Positions 18,276 to 30,491 of a stretch of 64,000 nt of DNA are shown one piece after another; the first letter of the stretch is position 1; every line of letters begins with the position of its first letter. The position numbers and the translations under genes were made by a program. The notes beneath the pieces are model-generated. The model did no database searches. It was not told the origin of the DNA and was given only the letters and a program-made list of their open reading frames with translations. Location of the stretch: NCBI GenBank assembly GCA_014843695.1, contig CM026390.1:1837114-1901113 (forward strand), written 5' to 3'. This DNA is from Archivesica marissinica (taxonomy: Eukaryota; Mollusca; Bivalvia; Venerida; Vesicomyidae).

Positions 18276-20420
18276 AGTACAGTACACATATACACCTAGT
18301 AATGTACACATATACACCTAGTAATATGATACTGTACACATATACACCTAGTACTGTACACATATACACCGAGTAATATGGTACTGTGCACATATACACC
18401 GAGTAATATGGTACTGTACACATATACACCGAGTAATATGATACTGTACACATATACACCGAGTAATATGATACTGTACACATATACACCTAGTAATATG
18501 ATACTGTACACATATACAATGAGTAAAATGATACTGTACACATATACACCTAGTAGTATGATACTGTACACATATACACCTAGTAATATGATACTGTACA
18601 CATATACACCGAGAAATAGGATACTGTACACATATACACCTAGTACTGTACGCATATACACCGAGTAATATGGTACTGTACACATATACACCTGGTAATT
18701 GATACTGTACACATATACACCTAGTAATATGATACTGTACACATATACACCTAGTAATATGATACTGTACACATATACACCTAGTAATATGATACTGTAC
18801 ACATATACACCTAGTAATATGGTACTGTGCACATAAACACCTAGTAATATGATACTGTACACATATGCACCGAGTAATATGGTACTGTGCACATATACAC
18901 CTGGTAATATGATACTTTACACATATACACCTAGTAATATGTACTTGCACATATACACCTAGTAATATGATACTGTGCACATATACACCTAGTAATATGA
19001 TACTTTACACATATACACCTAGTATATGGTACTGTGCACATATACACCTAGTAATATGATACTTTACACATATGCACCGAGTAATATGATACTGTGCACA
19101 TATACACCTAGTAATATGATACTGTACACATATACACCTAGTACTATGATAATGTACACATATACACCTAGTAATATGATACTTTACACATATACACCTA
19201 GTAATATGGTACTGTGCACATATACACCTAGCAATATGATACTTTACACATATACACCTAGTAATATGATACTGTGCACATATACACCTGGTACTGTACA
19301 CATATACACCTAGTAATATGATACTGTACACATATACACCTAGTAATATGATACTGTACACATATACACCGAGTAATATGATACTGTACACATATACACC
19401 GAGTAATATGGTACTGTACACATATACACCTAGTAATATGATACTGTACACATATACACCTAGTACTGTACACATATACACCTAGTAATATGATACTGTA
19501 CACATATACACCTAGTAATATGATACTGTACACATATACACCTAGTAATATGATACTGTACACATATACACCTAGTAATATGATACTGTACACATATACA
19601 CCTAGTAATATGATACTGTACACATATACACCGTAATATGATACTGTACACATATACACCTAGTAATATGATACTGTACACATATACACCTAGTAACTGT
19701 ACACATATACACCTAGTACTGTACACATATACACCTAGTACTGTACACATATACACCTAGTACTGTACACATATACACCGAGTAATATGGTACTGTACAC
19801 ATATACACCGAGTAATATGGTACTGTACACATATACACCTAGTAATATGATACTGTACACATATACACCTAGTAATATGATACTGTACACATATACACCT
19901 AGTAATATGATACTGTACACATATACACTGAGTAATATGATACTGTACACATATACACCTAGTAGTATGATACTGTACACATATACACCTAGTAATATGA
20001 TACTGTACACATATACACCTAGTAATATGATACTGTACACATATACACCTGGTAATATGATACTTTACACATATACACCTAGTAATATGATACTGTACAC
20101 ATATACACCTAGTAATATGATACTGTACACATATACACCTAGTAATATGATACTGTACACATATACACCTAGTAATATGGTACTGTACACATATACACCT
20201 AGTAATATGATACTGTACACATATACACCGAGTAATATGATACTGTACACATATACACCTAGTAATATGATACTGTACACATATACACCTACTTCTGTAC
20301 ACATATACACCGAGTAATATGATACTGTACACATATACACCTAGTAATATGATACTGTACACATATACACCTAGTACTGTACACATATACACCTAGTAAT
20401 ATGATACTGTACACATATAC

Positions 20421-21089
20421 ACCTAGTAATGTACACATATACACCGAGTAATATGATACTGTACACATATACACCTAGTACTGTACACATATAGACCTAA
20501 TAATATGATACTATACACATATACACCTAGTACTGTACACATATACACCTAGTACTGTACACATATACACCAAGTACTGTACACATATACACCTAGTAGT
20601 ATGTACTGTAAACATATACACCGAGTAATATGATACTGTACACATATACACCGAGTAATATGGTACTGTACATATATACACCGAGTAATATGGTACTGTA
20701 CACATATACACCTAGTAATATGATACTGTACACATATACACCTAGTAATATGATACTTTACACATATACACCTAGTACTGTACACATATACACCTAGTAC
20801 TGTACACATATACACCTAGTAGTATGATACTGTACACATATACACAGAGTAATATGATACTGTACACATATACACCTAGTAGTATGATACTGTACACATA
20901 TACACCTAGTAATATGATACTGTACACATATACACCTAGTACTGTACACATATAAACCTAGTACTGTACACATATACACCTAGTAGTATGATACTGTACA
21001 CATATACACCTAGTACTGTACACATATACACCTAATACTGTACACATATACACCGAGTAATATGATACTGTACACATATACACCTAGTA
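20421..21089. repeat. Higher-order block B, copy 1, within the 30/22-bp array
   Basis: The order of variant units here recurs at about 23302-23970 at a constant offset of 2881 bp. Shared markers include a TATAGACC variant, an AAACATATA variant and AGTATGTACTG, a unit with one base missing. The shared one-base deletion argues for segmental copying. Confidence 0.85.
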
Positions 21090-21097
21090 CTGTACAC

Positions 21098-22595
21098 ATA
21101 TACACCTAGTACTGTACACATATACACCTAGTACTCTACACATATACACCTAGTACAGTACACATATACACCTAGTAATGTACACATATACACCTAGTAG
21201 TATGATACTGTACACATATACACCTAGTACTGTACACATATACACCGAGTAATATGGTACTGTGCACATATACACCGAGTAATATGGTACTGTACACATA
21301 TACACCGAGTAATATGATACTGTACACATATACACCGAGTAATATGATACTGTACACATATACACCTAGTAATATGATACTGTACACATATACAATGAGT
21401 AAAATGATACTGTACACATATACACCTAGTAGTATGATACTGTACACATATACACCTAGTAATATGATACTGTACACATATACACCGAGAAATAGGATAC
21501 TGTACACATATACACCTAGTACTGTACGCATATACACCGAGTAATATGGTACTGTACACATATACACCTGGTAATGTGATACTGTACACATATACACCTA
21601 GTAATATGATACTGTACACATATACACCTGGTAATGTGATACTGTACACATATACACCTAGTAATATGATACTTTACACATATACACCTAGTAATATGGT
21701 ACTGTGCACATAAACACCTAGTAATATGATACTGTACACATATGCACCGAGTAATATGGTACTGTGCACATATACACCTGGTAATATGATACTTTACACA
21801 TATACACCTAGTAATATGGTACTCTGCACATATACACCTAGTAATATGATACTGTGCACATATACACCTAGTAATATGATACTTTACACATATACACCTA
21901 GTAATATGGTACTGTGCACATATACACCTAGTAATATGATACTTTACACATATGCACCGAGTAATATGATACTGTGCACATATACACCTAGTAATATGAT
22001 ACTGTACACATATACACCTAGTACTATGATAATGTACACATATACACCTAGTAATATGATACTTTACACATATACACCTAGTAATATGGTACTGTGCACA
22101 TATACACCTAGTAATATGATACTTTACATATATGCACCGAGTAATATGGTACTGTGCACATATACACCTAGTAATATGATACTTTACACATATACACCTA
22201 GTAATATGATACTGTGCACATATACACATAGTAACATGATACTGTACACATAAGCACCGAGTAATATGGTACTGTACACATATACACCGAGTAATATCGT
22301 ACTGTACACATATACACCGAGTAATATGATACTGTACACATATACACCTAGTAATATGATACTGTACACATATATACCTAGTAATATGATACTGTACACA
22401 TATGCACCGAGTAATATGATACTGTACACATATACTCCTAGTAATATGATACTGTACACATATACACCTAGTAATATGATACTGTACACATATACACCGA
22501 GTAATATGATACTGTACACATATACACCTAGTACTGTACACATATACACCTAGTACTGTACACATATACACCTAGTACTCTACACATATACACCT
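21098..22595. repeat. Higher-order block A, copy 3, within the 30/22-bp array
   Basis: Near-identical copy of 16778-18275, shifted by 4320 bp. Its bounding clusters of 22-bp units match those of copy 1, so the whole block was duplicated as one piece and not by unit-by-unit slippage. Confidence 0.9.
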
Positions 22596-24388
22596 AGTAC
22601 TGTACACATATACACCTAGTACTGTACACATATACACCTAGTATTGTACACATATACACCTAGTACTGTACACATATACACCTAGTAATATGATACAGTA
22701 CACATATACACCTAGTAATATGATACTGTACACATATACACCTAGTAATATGATACTGTACACATATACACCTAGTAATATGATACTTTACACAAATACA
22801 CCTAGTAATATGATACTGTACACAAATACATCTGGTAATATGATACCCTACACATATACACCTAGTAATATGATACTGTACACATATACACCTGTTAATA
22901 TGATACTGTACACATATACACCTGGTAATATGATACTGTACACATATACATCTAGTAATATGATACTGTACACAAATACACCTAGTAATATGATACTGTA
23001 CACATATACACCTGGTAATACGATACTGTACACATATACACCTATTAATATGATACTGTACACATATACACCTAGTAATATGATACTGTACACATATACA
23101 CATTGTAATATGATACTGTACACATATACACCGAGTAATATGGTACTGTACACATATACACCTGGTAATATGATACTGTACATATATACACCGAGTAATA
23201 TGATACTGTACACATATACTCCTAGTAATATGATACTGTACACAAATACACCTAGTACTGTACACATATACACCGAGTAATATGATACTGTACACATATA
23301 CACCTAGTAATGTACACATATACACCGAGTAATATGATACTGTACACATATACACCTAGTACTGTACACATATAGACCTAATAATATGATACTATACACA
23401 TATACACCTAGTACTGTACACATATACACCTAGTACTGTACACATATACACCAAGTACTGTACACATATACACCTAGTAGTATGTACTGTAAACATATAC
23501 ACCGAGTAATATGATACTGTACACATATACACCGAGTAATATGGTACTGTACATATATACACCGAGTAATATGGTACTGTACACATATACACCTAGTAAT
23601 ATGATACTGTACACATATACACCTAGTAATATGATACTTTACACATATACACCTAGTACTGTACACATATACACCTAGTACTGTACACATATACACCTAG
23701 TAGTATGATACTGTACACATATACACAGAGTAATATGATACTGTACACATATACACCTAGTAGTATGATACTGTACACATATACACCTAGTAATATGATA
23801 CTGTACACATATACACCTAGTACTGTACACATATAAACCTAGTACTGTACACATATACACCTAGTAGTATGATACTGTACACATATACACCTAGTACTGT
23901 ACACATATACACCTAATACTGTACACATATACACCGAGTAATATGATACTGTACACATATACACCTAGTAGTATGATACTGTACACATATACACCTAGTA
24001 GTATGATACTGTACACATATACACCTAGTAATATGATACTGTACACATATACACCTAGTAATATGATACTGTACACATATACACCTAGTAATATGATACT
24101 GTACACATATACACCTAGTAATACGATACTGTACACATATACACCTAGTAATATGATACTGTACACATATACACCTGGTAATATGATACTGTACACATAT
24201 ACACCTAGTAATATGGCACTGTACACATATACACCTGGTAATGTGATACGGTACACATATACACCTAGTAATATGATACTGTACACATATACACCTGGTA
24301 ATGTGATACGGTACACATATACACCTAGTAATATGATACGGTACACATATACACCGAGTAATATGATACGGTACACATATACACCGAG

Positions 24389-24878
24389 TTACTTGTGTTC
24401 GTAATAGGCTGACATTGCGATAAAATACTTTGGTCCATCGTTCGATTCCCATTTCATCTAGCTGGCTTCGCAATTGGGATTAGTGTCAGATTAGCTTAAA
24501 CATTAATTATGTGTTCTGTTACATATGTGTGTACATATACAACAATCATAAAAGTCAGCATACGATACGTCCGTAACCAGGCGTACGCAACGTGTCACAA
24601 ACATATATAAATCATAGGCGTTCATGTTGAGGAAGGTTCCAAAGAAAGGTTCACCCATTGGCTGCCCACTATTTTAGATTCTGGTTGCAACATGGCAATT
24701 AACTCCAGAATTCTTAAGCACATGTACATATGAATAAATAAAAATGAACTTTTCGTAAATTTCAATTGTGAATTGGATCTTTTAATTATAGCCAGCCCCG
24801 GTACTCATGCCAAGCGAGTTCCCCAACTACTTATAACAGGCATAAATCCACCACCAGAGAGTCGAGTCGACAAGTGGC
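24389..24878. mobile_element. Dispersed element C, copy 1 (unclassified, about 0.49 kb)
   Basis: Non-tandem sequence starting TTACTTGTG directly after the 30/22-bp array. It is clearly homologous to 28978-29608, sharing blocks such as GATAAAATACTTTGGTCCAT, GTAACCAGGCGTACGCAAC, TTCACCCATTGGCTGCCCA and ATGCCAAGCGAGTT. It has no coding capacity. A tRNA B-box-like word (CGTTCGATTCCC) lies near its left end, so a SINE or SINE-derived origin is possible but not shown. It also contains a short inverted pair, ATTCTGG and CCAGAAT. About 150 bp of sequence without a match separates it from the next array. Confidence 0.7.
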
Positions 24879-25026
24879 GGAGAATACCGATGCTGTCCAA
24901 TTAAAAGGAGAATCATATTACAGTAGAAGCCATGGATAAAAAGAGGACACCAATACTTCGACAGAATTTCCAATAGGAGTCCGCATAGGAATTCAACAGA
25001 CAGGTGGATTTAAAAGTTATACGTCT

Positions 25027-25900
25027 ACCAGTCCATGACATTGACTGCGGCGATATAGTGTTGACATTGTGTTGACATTGACTGCGGGGATATTATGTTG
25101 ACATTGTGTTGACATTGACTGTGGGGATATTGTGTTGACATTGACTGTGGGGATATTGTGTTGACATTGACTGCGGCGATATTGTGTTGACATTGAGTGC
25201 GGCGATATAGTGTTGACATTGACTGCGGCGGTATTGTGTTGACATTGAGTGCGGCGATATTGTGTTGACATTGACTGCGGCGATATTGTGTTGACATTGA
25301 CTGCGGCGATATTGTGTTGACATTGAGTGCGGCGATATTGTGTTGACATTGACTGCGGCGATATTGTGTTGACATTGACTGCGGCGATATTGTGTTGACA
25401 TTGACTGCGGCGATATTGTGTTGACATTGACTGCGGGGATATTGTGTTGACATTGTGTTGACATTGACTGCGGCGATATTGTGTTGACATTGACTGCGGG
25501 GATATTGTGTTGACATTGACTGTGGCGATATTGTGTTGACATTGACTGCGGCGATATTGTGTTGACATTGACTGCGGCGATATTGTGTTGACAGTGACTG
25601 CGATGATATTGTGTTGACATTGACTGCGGCGATATTGTGTTGACATTGACTGTGGCGATATTGTGTTGCCATTGACTGCGGCGATATTGTGTTGACATTG
25701 ACTGCGGCGATATTGTGTTGACATTGACTGCGGCGATATTGTGTTGACATTGACTGTGGCGATATTGTGTTGCCATTGACTGCGGCGATATTGTGTTGAC
25801 ATTGACTGCGGCGATATTGTGTTGACATTGACTGTGGCGATATTGTGTTGCCATTGACTGCGGCGATATTGTGTTGACATTGACTGCGGCGATATTGTGT
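25027..25900. repeat. 26-bp minisatellite array
   Basis: About 33 copies of a 26-bp unit containing TGTTGACATTGACTGCGG followed by CGATAT. A few short junction copies repeat only TGTTGACATTG (for example near 25065-25110 and 25450). The unit is not a multiple of 3 and has no stop on the minus strand, which creates overlapping spurious minus-strand ORFs of up to 336 residues. Confidence 0.95.
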
Positions 25901-26098
25901 CGAAATGCTTCAGATAGTAGTACAACGAGAGTCCGGAGGAGGATCGTGAGCGTGCATAGACTTCCATGAAGTACCAGAACAGTGTGACGGTCATATTACC
26001 CTGACACACATTACGAAACCTGACCATGACGAGTGTTTCTCTATTTAGACATTCTATTGCTCAGCTATATATATGCACTCGAGTATTTCCTAATTGTG

Positions 26099-26543
26099 CT
26101 AAGCACACAGGACGTGCAATACAAAATCGTCCAGGCTTCTGCACTTATTGTTCCATTGTTTTAAGATTATTACTAAGCACACAGGACGTGCAATACAAAA
26201 TCGTCCAGGCTTCTGCACTTATTGTTCCATTGTTTTAAGATTATTACTAAGCACACAGGACGTGCAATACAAAATCGTCCAGGCTTCTGCACTTATTGTT
26301 CCATTGTTTTAAGATTATTACTAAGCACACAGGACGTGCAATACAAAATCGTCCAGGCTTCTGCACTTATTGTTCCATTGTTTTAAGATTATTACTAAGC
26401 ACACAGGACGTGCAATACAAAATCGTCCAGGCTTCTGCACTTATTGTTCCATTGTTTTAAGATTATTACTAAGCACACAGGACGTGCAATACAAAATCGT
26501 CCAGGCTTCTGCGCTATTGTTCTATTGTTTATAGATTATTGTC
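26099..26543. repeat. 74-bp tandem repeat, six copies
   Basis: Six consecutive copies start at 26099, 26173, 26247, 26321, 26395 and 26469. The unit begins CTAAGCACACAGGACGTGCA and ends TTTTAAGATTATTA. Copies 1-5 appear identical by eye and only the last has decayed, which points to recent amplification. Confidence 0.95.
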
Positions 26544-27690
26544 TAAGCGTGAATGTACAGTACTATTTACACTACATACACACTGTACAATATATACATT
26601 ACGCCCGTAGTTAGGATCCACATGTATATCAGCATCGTTTAGTATTATTGAGAACATATATGTATGCATGTTCCTTTAATGTCAAACCCCTCGCGGGGAC
26701 TTCCTGGGCAGGCTTAGCCGACCTAAGCGATTTATATTGAGATATATGTACACATATATACATTAGCAAGAATGTTAGGGACACAACTTGCTTGATTTTG
26801 AACTTCATTTATGCTAACTGCTACAGAATGAGTTTTTAAACGACGATTTATAATTATTTAGTACGCGTATGACAATCACCATGTGCTTTGCTATCAAGTA
26901 TAGTTTCGATAGTGGTAAAATAAGAAACCTGATCATTCCATATTTAAGCAGTTTTTCAAACTTATTCTACACTACTCTACCCTACTCTACCCTACTCTAC
27001 TAAGCATAGGAATTCCAACATAATTATGACGCTCAATTAAATATCCCTTATATTGGCATCGTTTCAGAATCACCACTCAAATTGTGTCCCCTGATTATCT
27101 CGACATGCATTTGAGTTGCTGTTTGGCCGACATTAATGAGATCACACACCAGCTGAATTATGGGACGGTTTTACGTATAGTTTAGTCATCACATCTACTG
27201 CGTGCCAATATATATTACTGTCTCACCATGTTGCCTGGATGAGACAAGTCGGTTAATAAACCAGTAATTGTGTGCGTCTCGTACCGGTATGCAAGCATGT
27301 ACTGCTCTTTAGATAATTGAACACTGGAGCATTTATCCATTTAATAATTCTGAGAAGTTTTGTGATGCGACTGTGTTTGCACATTGCAATACTCATAGGA
27401 CAATATATCAATATCTTTCATTTGGTTGTATTAGTATGCACTTGTTTTATGGACATTGAGGTTCCGCATACCATTGGCTGCGAGTCAGAAACTACAGGGC
27501 AGCAGAGAATGAACCACCATGTGTAGTATAAACAGCATTATGTGCACGTATATATAGACATCTTAGAATTTATCATTTCATCCTGATGTGTATATAATGT
27601 ATGCTACGTTCCTACTCAAATTCTCACATCTGTATTTACATACCTTTTATATATTCATGCCTGCGCTTTGATAATGTACCTACCGTGGCG
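26544..27690. other. Unique AT-rich stretch without a supported gene
   Basis: I see no convincing exon, RNA gene or mobile-element boundary here. There is a short hairpin-like CCCCTCGCGGGG near 26688, a triple CTACTCTACC near 26970, and a 69-codon plus-strand ORF at 27317-27526 that looks like chance. Confidence 0.6.
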
Positions 27691-28500
27691 TTTTCCTAGT
27701 CGACCGTCGACTTTAGTGTACCGGAGGGGTATGCTATCAAGTTTTCCTAGTCGACCGTCGACTTTCGTGTACCGGAGGGGTATGCTATCAAGTTTTCCTA
27801 GTCGACCGTCGACTTTCGTGTACCGGAGGGGTATGCTATCAAGTTTTCCTAGTCGACCGTCGACTTTCGAGTACCGGAGGGGTATGCTATCAAGTTTTCC
27901 TAGTCGACCGTCGACTTTCGTGTACCGGAGGGGTATGCTATCAAGTTTTCCTAGTCGACCGTCGACTTTCGTGTACCGGAGGGGTATGCTATCAAGTTTT
28001 CCTAGTCGACCGTCGACTTTCGAGTACCGGAGGGGTATGCTATCAAGTTTTCCTAGTCGACCGTCGACTTTAGTGTACCGGAGGGGTATGCTATCAAGTT
28101 TTCCTAGTCGACCGTCGACTTTCGTGTGCCGGAGGGGTATGCTATCAAGTTTTCCTAGTCGACCGTCGACTTTCTTGTACCGGAGGGTATGCTATCAAGT
28201 TTTCCTAGTCGACTTTAGTGTACCGGAGGGGTATGTTATCAAGTTTTCCTAGTCGACCGTCGACTTTCGTGTACCGGAGGGGTATGCTATCAAGTTTTCC
28301 TAGTCGACCGTCGACTTTCGTGTACCGGAGGGGTATTCTATCAAGTTTCCCTAGTCGACCGTCGACTTTCGTGTGCCGGAGGGGTATGTTATCAAGTTTT
28401 CCTAGTCGACCGTCGACTTTCGTGTACCGGAGGGGTATGCTATCACGTTTTCCTAGTCGACCGTCGACTTTCGTGTGCCGGAGGGGTTTGCTATCAAGCT
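27691..28500. repeat. 51-bp minisatellite array, CpG-rich
   Basis: About 16 copies of a 51-bp (17-codon) unit containing TCCTAGTCGACCGTCGAC and TACCGGAGGGGTATGCTATC. One copy near 28201 lacks CGACCGT and another nearby lacks one G, which breaks the plus-strand reading into two ORFs. Each unit carries several CpGs, and most are intact. Confidence 0.95.
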
Positions 28501-28677
28501 CCAGTTGATAGCCTGTTCATTCCTATTAGATGTACATTTTGTATATAAAATAAGGGGGTCATTGATTTATAGAAATATTAATTTCATAACTAATAAGTAA
28601 CTGTTTTCAACCTTACTACATTTCGAAGAGTTTATACATTTATACTATAGAATTTGTGTTCATTACAAATAAGCACA

Positions 28678-28912
28678 TCAGATATTTTATATCTTTACGC
28701 AGACATATTTTATATCTTTACGCAGACATATTTTATATCTTTATGCAGACATATTTTATATCTTTACACAGACATATTTTATATCTTTACGCAGACATAT
28801 TTTATATCTTTACGCAGACATTTTTATATCTTTACACAGACATATTTTATATCTTTACGCAGACATATTTTATATCTTTACGCAGACATATTTTATATCT
28901 TTACGCAGACCA
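28678..28912. repeat. 23-bp tandem repeat, about ten copies
   Basis: Unit CAGACATATTTTATATC plus TTTACG. One copy has lost two bases near 28820. The array lies 65 bp before element C copy 2. Confidence 0.93.
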
Positions 28913-28977
28913 CTACTGCCATTCAGACTAGATAATTAGTATGCAAGCATACCCGTTTACAGGGGCTATTGCCTAGA

Positions 28978-29608
28978 TTACTTGCCTTCGTAATAGGATG
29001 ACATTGCGATAAAATACTTTGGTCCATCGTTCAATTCCCATTTTAACTAGTTGCTTTCGCAACTGAGATTAGCGTCAGATTAAAACATTAATTGGTTGTT
29101 CTGTTACATATGTGTGTACATATACATCTATCATAAACGTGTCAGATTAGGACCAGACCGTAACCAGGCGTACGCAACTTGTCACAAAAAATATAAATTA
29201 TAGGCGTTCTTGTTGAGGATGGTTCCATAGAGAGGTTCACCCATTGGCTGCCCAATATGGGAAGGTGTGTGTTCGTACTGCGCAAGTGCATATCCGATCT
29301 TGGCTTAGATAAGTTAGTTTAGATTCTGGAGGTATGGTACAGTACTACTTAACTCCAGAATTCTGGGTAGGTGTGTGTTCGTACTGCGCATGTGCATATC
29401 CAACCTTGGCTTAGATAAGTTACTATATATTCTGGAGGTATGGTACTTAACTCCAGAATTCTGACACATATGTACACTTTTCGTAAATTTAAATTGCGCA
29501 TTGGATCCTTTTAATTGTAACTCGGCCCGCCCCGGTACCACATGCCAAGCGAGTTTCCCAACTACATACAACAGGTATACCCCCAAGGGCGTCGGGTCGG
29601 CAGTACCC
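28978..29608. mobile_element. Dispersed element C, copy 2, with an internal duplication
   Basis: Homologous to 24389-24878 in the same orientation, starting TTACTTGCC. It is longer because of an internal direct duplication of about 107 bp (roughly 29254-29361 and 29362-29463), recognised by the repeated words GGTGTGTGTTCGTACTGCGC and CTTGGCTTAGATAAGTTA. Each duplicate ends in an inverted pair, ATTCTGGAG and CTCCAGAAT. No coding capacity is seen. Confidence 0.7.
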
Positions 29609-29720
29609 CTACGCCGTCTACTTATCAATCGTACATTCTGTAAGGCGGTGTCATACATTCGAGACCTAAACACGACCTTTACGATCTATATATTGAAATG
29701 TGGCGCCAAAACAAGTTCAC

Positions 29721-30062
29721 TAGGTGATCGTCCGCATTCACTCGATGATCGTCCGCATTCACTCGTTGATCGTCCGCATTCACTCGATGATCGTCCGCAT
29801 TCACTCGATGATCGTCCGCATTCACTCGTTGATCGTCCGCATTCACTCGATGATCGTCCGCATTCACTCGATGATCGTCCGCATTCACTCGATGATCGTC
29901 CGCATTCACTCGATGATCGTCCGCAATCACTCGATGATCGTCCGCATTCACTCGATGATCGTCCGCATTCACTCGATGATCGTCCGCATTCACTCGATGA
30001 TCGTCCGCATTCACTCGTTCATCGTCCGCAATCACTCGTTCATCGTCCGCATTCATTCGTTA
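29721..30062. repeat. 21-bp minisatellite array
   Basis: About 16 copies of a 21-bp (7-codon) unit, GATCGTCCGCATTCACTCG plus AT or TT. It is open in several frames on both strands, giving spurious ORFs. The right end lies about 20 bp from a SINE. Confidence 0.95.
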
Positions 30063-30081
30063 GTTTATACAAATTTATATT

Positions 30082-30295
30082 AGCTCGATTGCGAAACAAG
30101 TTATTTCAACTTATATAAATCACTCTCGAGACCTCATTCCTGATGGAATCCATCGCCACGAGGGAGAGAGAAGAGGCAACGTGGAATTTAAATGTCTTGC
30201 CTAAGGGCACACTCGTAACGGCTCCAGCGGGGCTCGAACTCCAGACCTTTCGCACCTGAAGCGAACGTGCACCCACTGCGCTATCACGACTTCCT
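30082..30295 (-). mobile_element. SINE family A, copy 1, with tRNA-derived head
   Basis: Read on the minus strand, the head at 30295 carries a good A-box (TAGCGCAGTGGG) and a B-box (GAGTTCGAGCCCC). These are followed by a body with the words GTGCCCTTAGGCAAGACAT, CTCTTCTCTCTCCCTCG, TGGCGATGGATTCCATCAGG and AATGAGGTCTCGAGAG, and a tail ending GCAATCGAGCT. The body recurs at 38551-38770, 51100-51222 and, in part, 32736-32878. The layout (RNA polymerase III head, unrelated body, no ORF) is that of a tRNA-derived SINE. It resembles superfamilies known from molluscs and other invertebrates, but I cannot assign a named family. Confidence 0.8.
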
Positions 30296-30397
30296 AGTGG
30301 TACAGATTGGAGAAGATTGCTCTTAAGACCAATAGTAGGTAGGACCCATTGTTCCAGCAGTTCCAGACAGAGGTGTTTGCCAGTGTAATGAGGTACA

Positions 30398-30410
30398 GTG
30401 ACATGGCAAC
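30398..30410 (+). promoter_or_regulatory. RFX X-box-like motif
   Basis: GTGACATGGCAAC matches the X-box consensus GTNRCC-N(0-3)-RGYAAC at 11 of 12 defined positions. A palindrome-like AGCAACCCCGGTTGCT follows at 30422. It lies about 80 bp before the ATG of the 72-codon ORF at 30492. A match of this quality can occur by chance. Confidence 0.2.
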
Positions 30411-30491
30411 CCAGCCACCCTAGCAACCCCGGTTGCTGGCCGTGCCACACATCATGCTCGATCGTTCGGCACTACGACTCCTCTGCCCTCC

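Larger units (their letters stand above)
1..24388. repeat. Very large 30/22-bp minisatellite array, open at the left edge
   Basis: Two unit lengths are interspersed. The 30-bp unit reads ACACCTAGTA, then an 8-bp segment ATATGATA, then CTGTACACATAT. The 22-bp unit lacks exactly the 8-bp segment. Common point variants are CCGAG or CCTGG for CCTAG, CTTTACA, CTGTGCA, CGGTACA, and AAATACA for ATATACA. Because 30 is a multiple of 3, runs of 30-bp units stay open in several frames and create spurious ORFs, which close where 22-bp units occur. The array includes a 1000-N gap. Its right end is sharp, at the start of a dispersed element. Patches with many single-base losses (about 8060-8220, 11030-11220, 12040-12140, 18700-19030) look like consensus errors. 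Confidence 0.98.

Noticed and set aside
1..24388. Dozens of 60-480-codon ORFs on both strands reading YTYTPSNMIL- or VYVYSIILLG-type repeats
   Set aside because: They arise because the 30-bp unit is a multiple of 3 and lacks stops in several frames. They break wherever 22-bp units or single-base errors occur.
1..24388. Centromeric or telomeric satellite
   Set aside because: No telomere-type hexamer is seen. The many different short units within 64 kb do not look like one dominant centromeric satellite, though long arrays at the window edges keep pericentromeric location possible.
25017..26027. 336-codon minus-strand ORF with a unique N-terminus ending in QHNIAAVN-type repeats
   Set aside because: Most of it is the 26-bp array read through. 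The first 45 residues show no domain or splice support.
27180..27290. LTR-like segment with AATAAACC and GTGCGTCTC
   Set aside because: No second LTR, primer-binding site or retroelement ORF is visible nearby, so the words are probably chance.
27668..28508. Plus-strand repeat protein of 17-residue units (SFPSRPSTFVYRRGMLS)
   Set aside because: The frame is broken by a 7-bp and a 1-bp loss within the array, and there is no signal peptide, splice site or independent coding sequence around it.
30228..30295. Functional tRNA gene
   Set aside because: The A- and B-boxes belong to a SINE head. A full cloverleaf is not evident, and the sequence continues directly into the SINE body.
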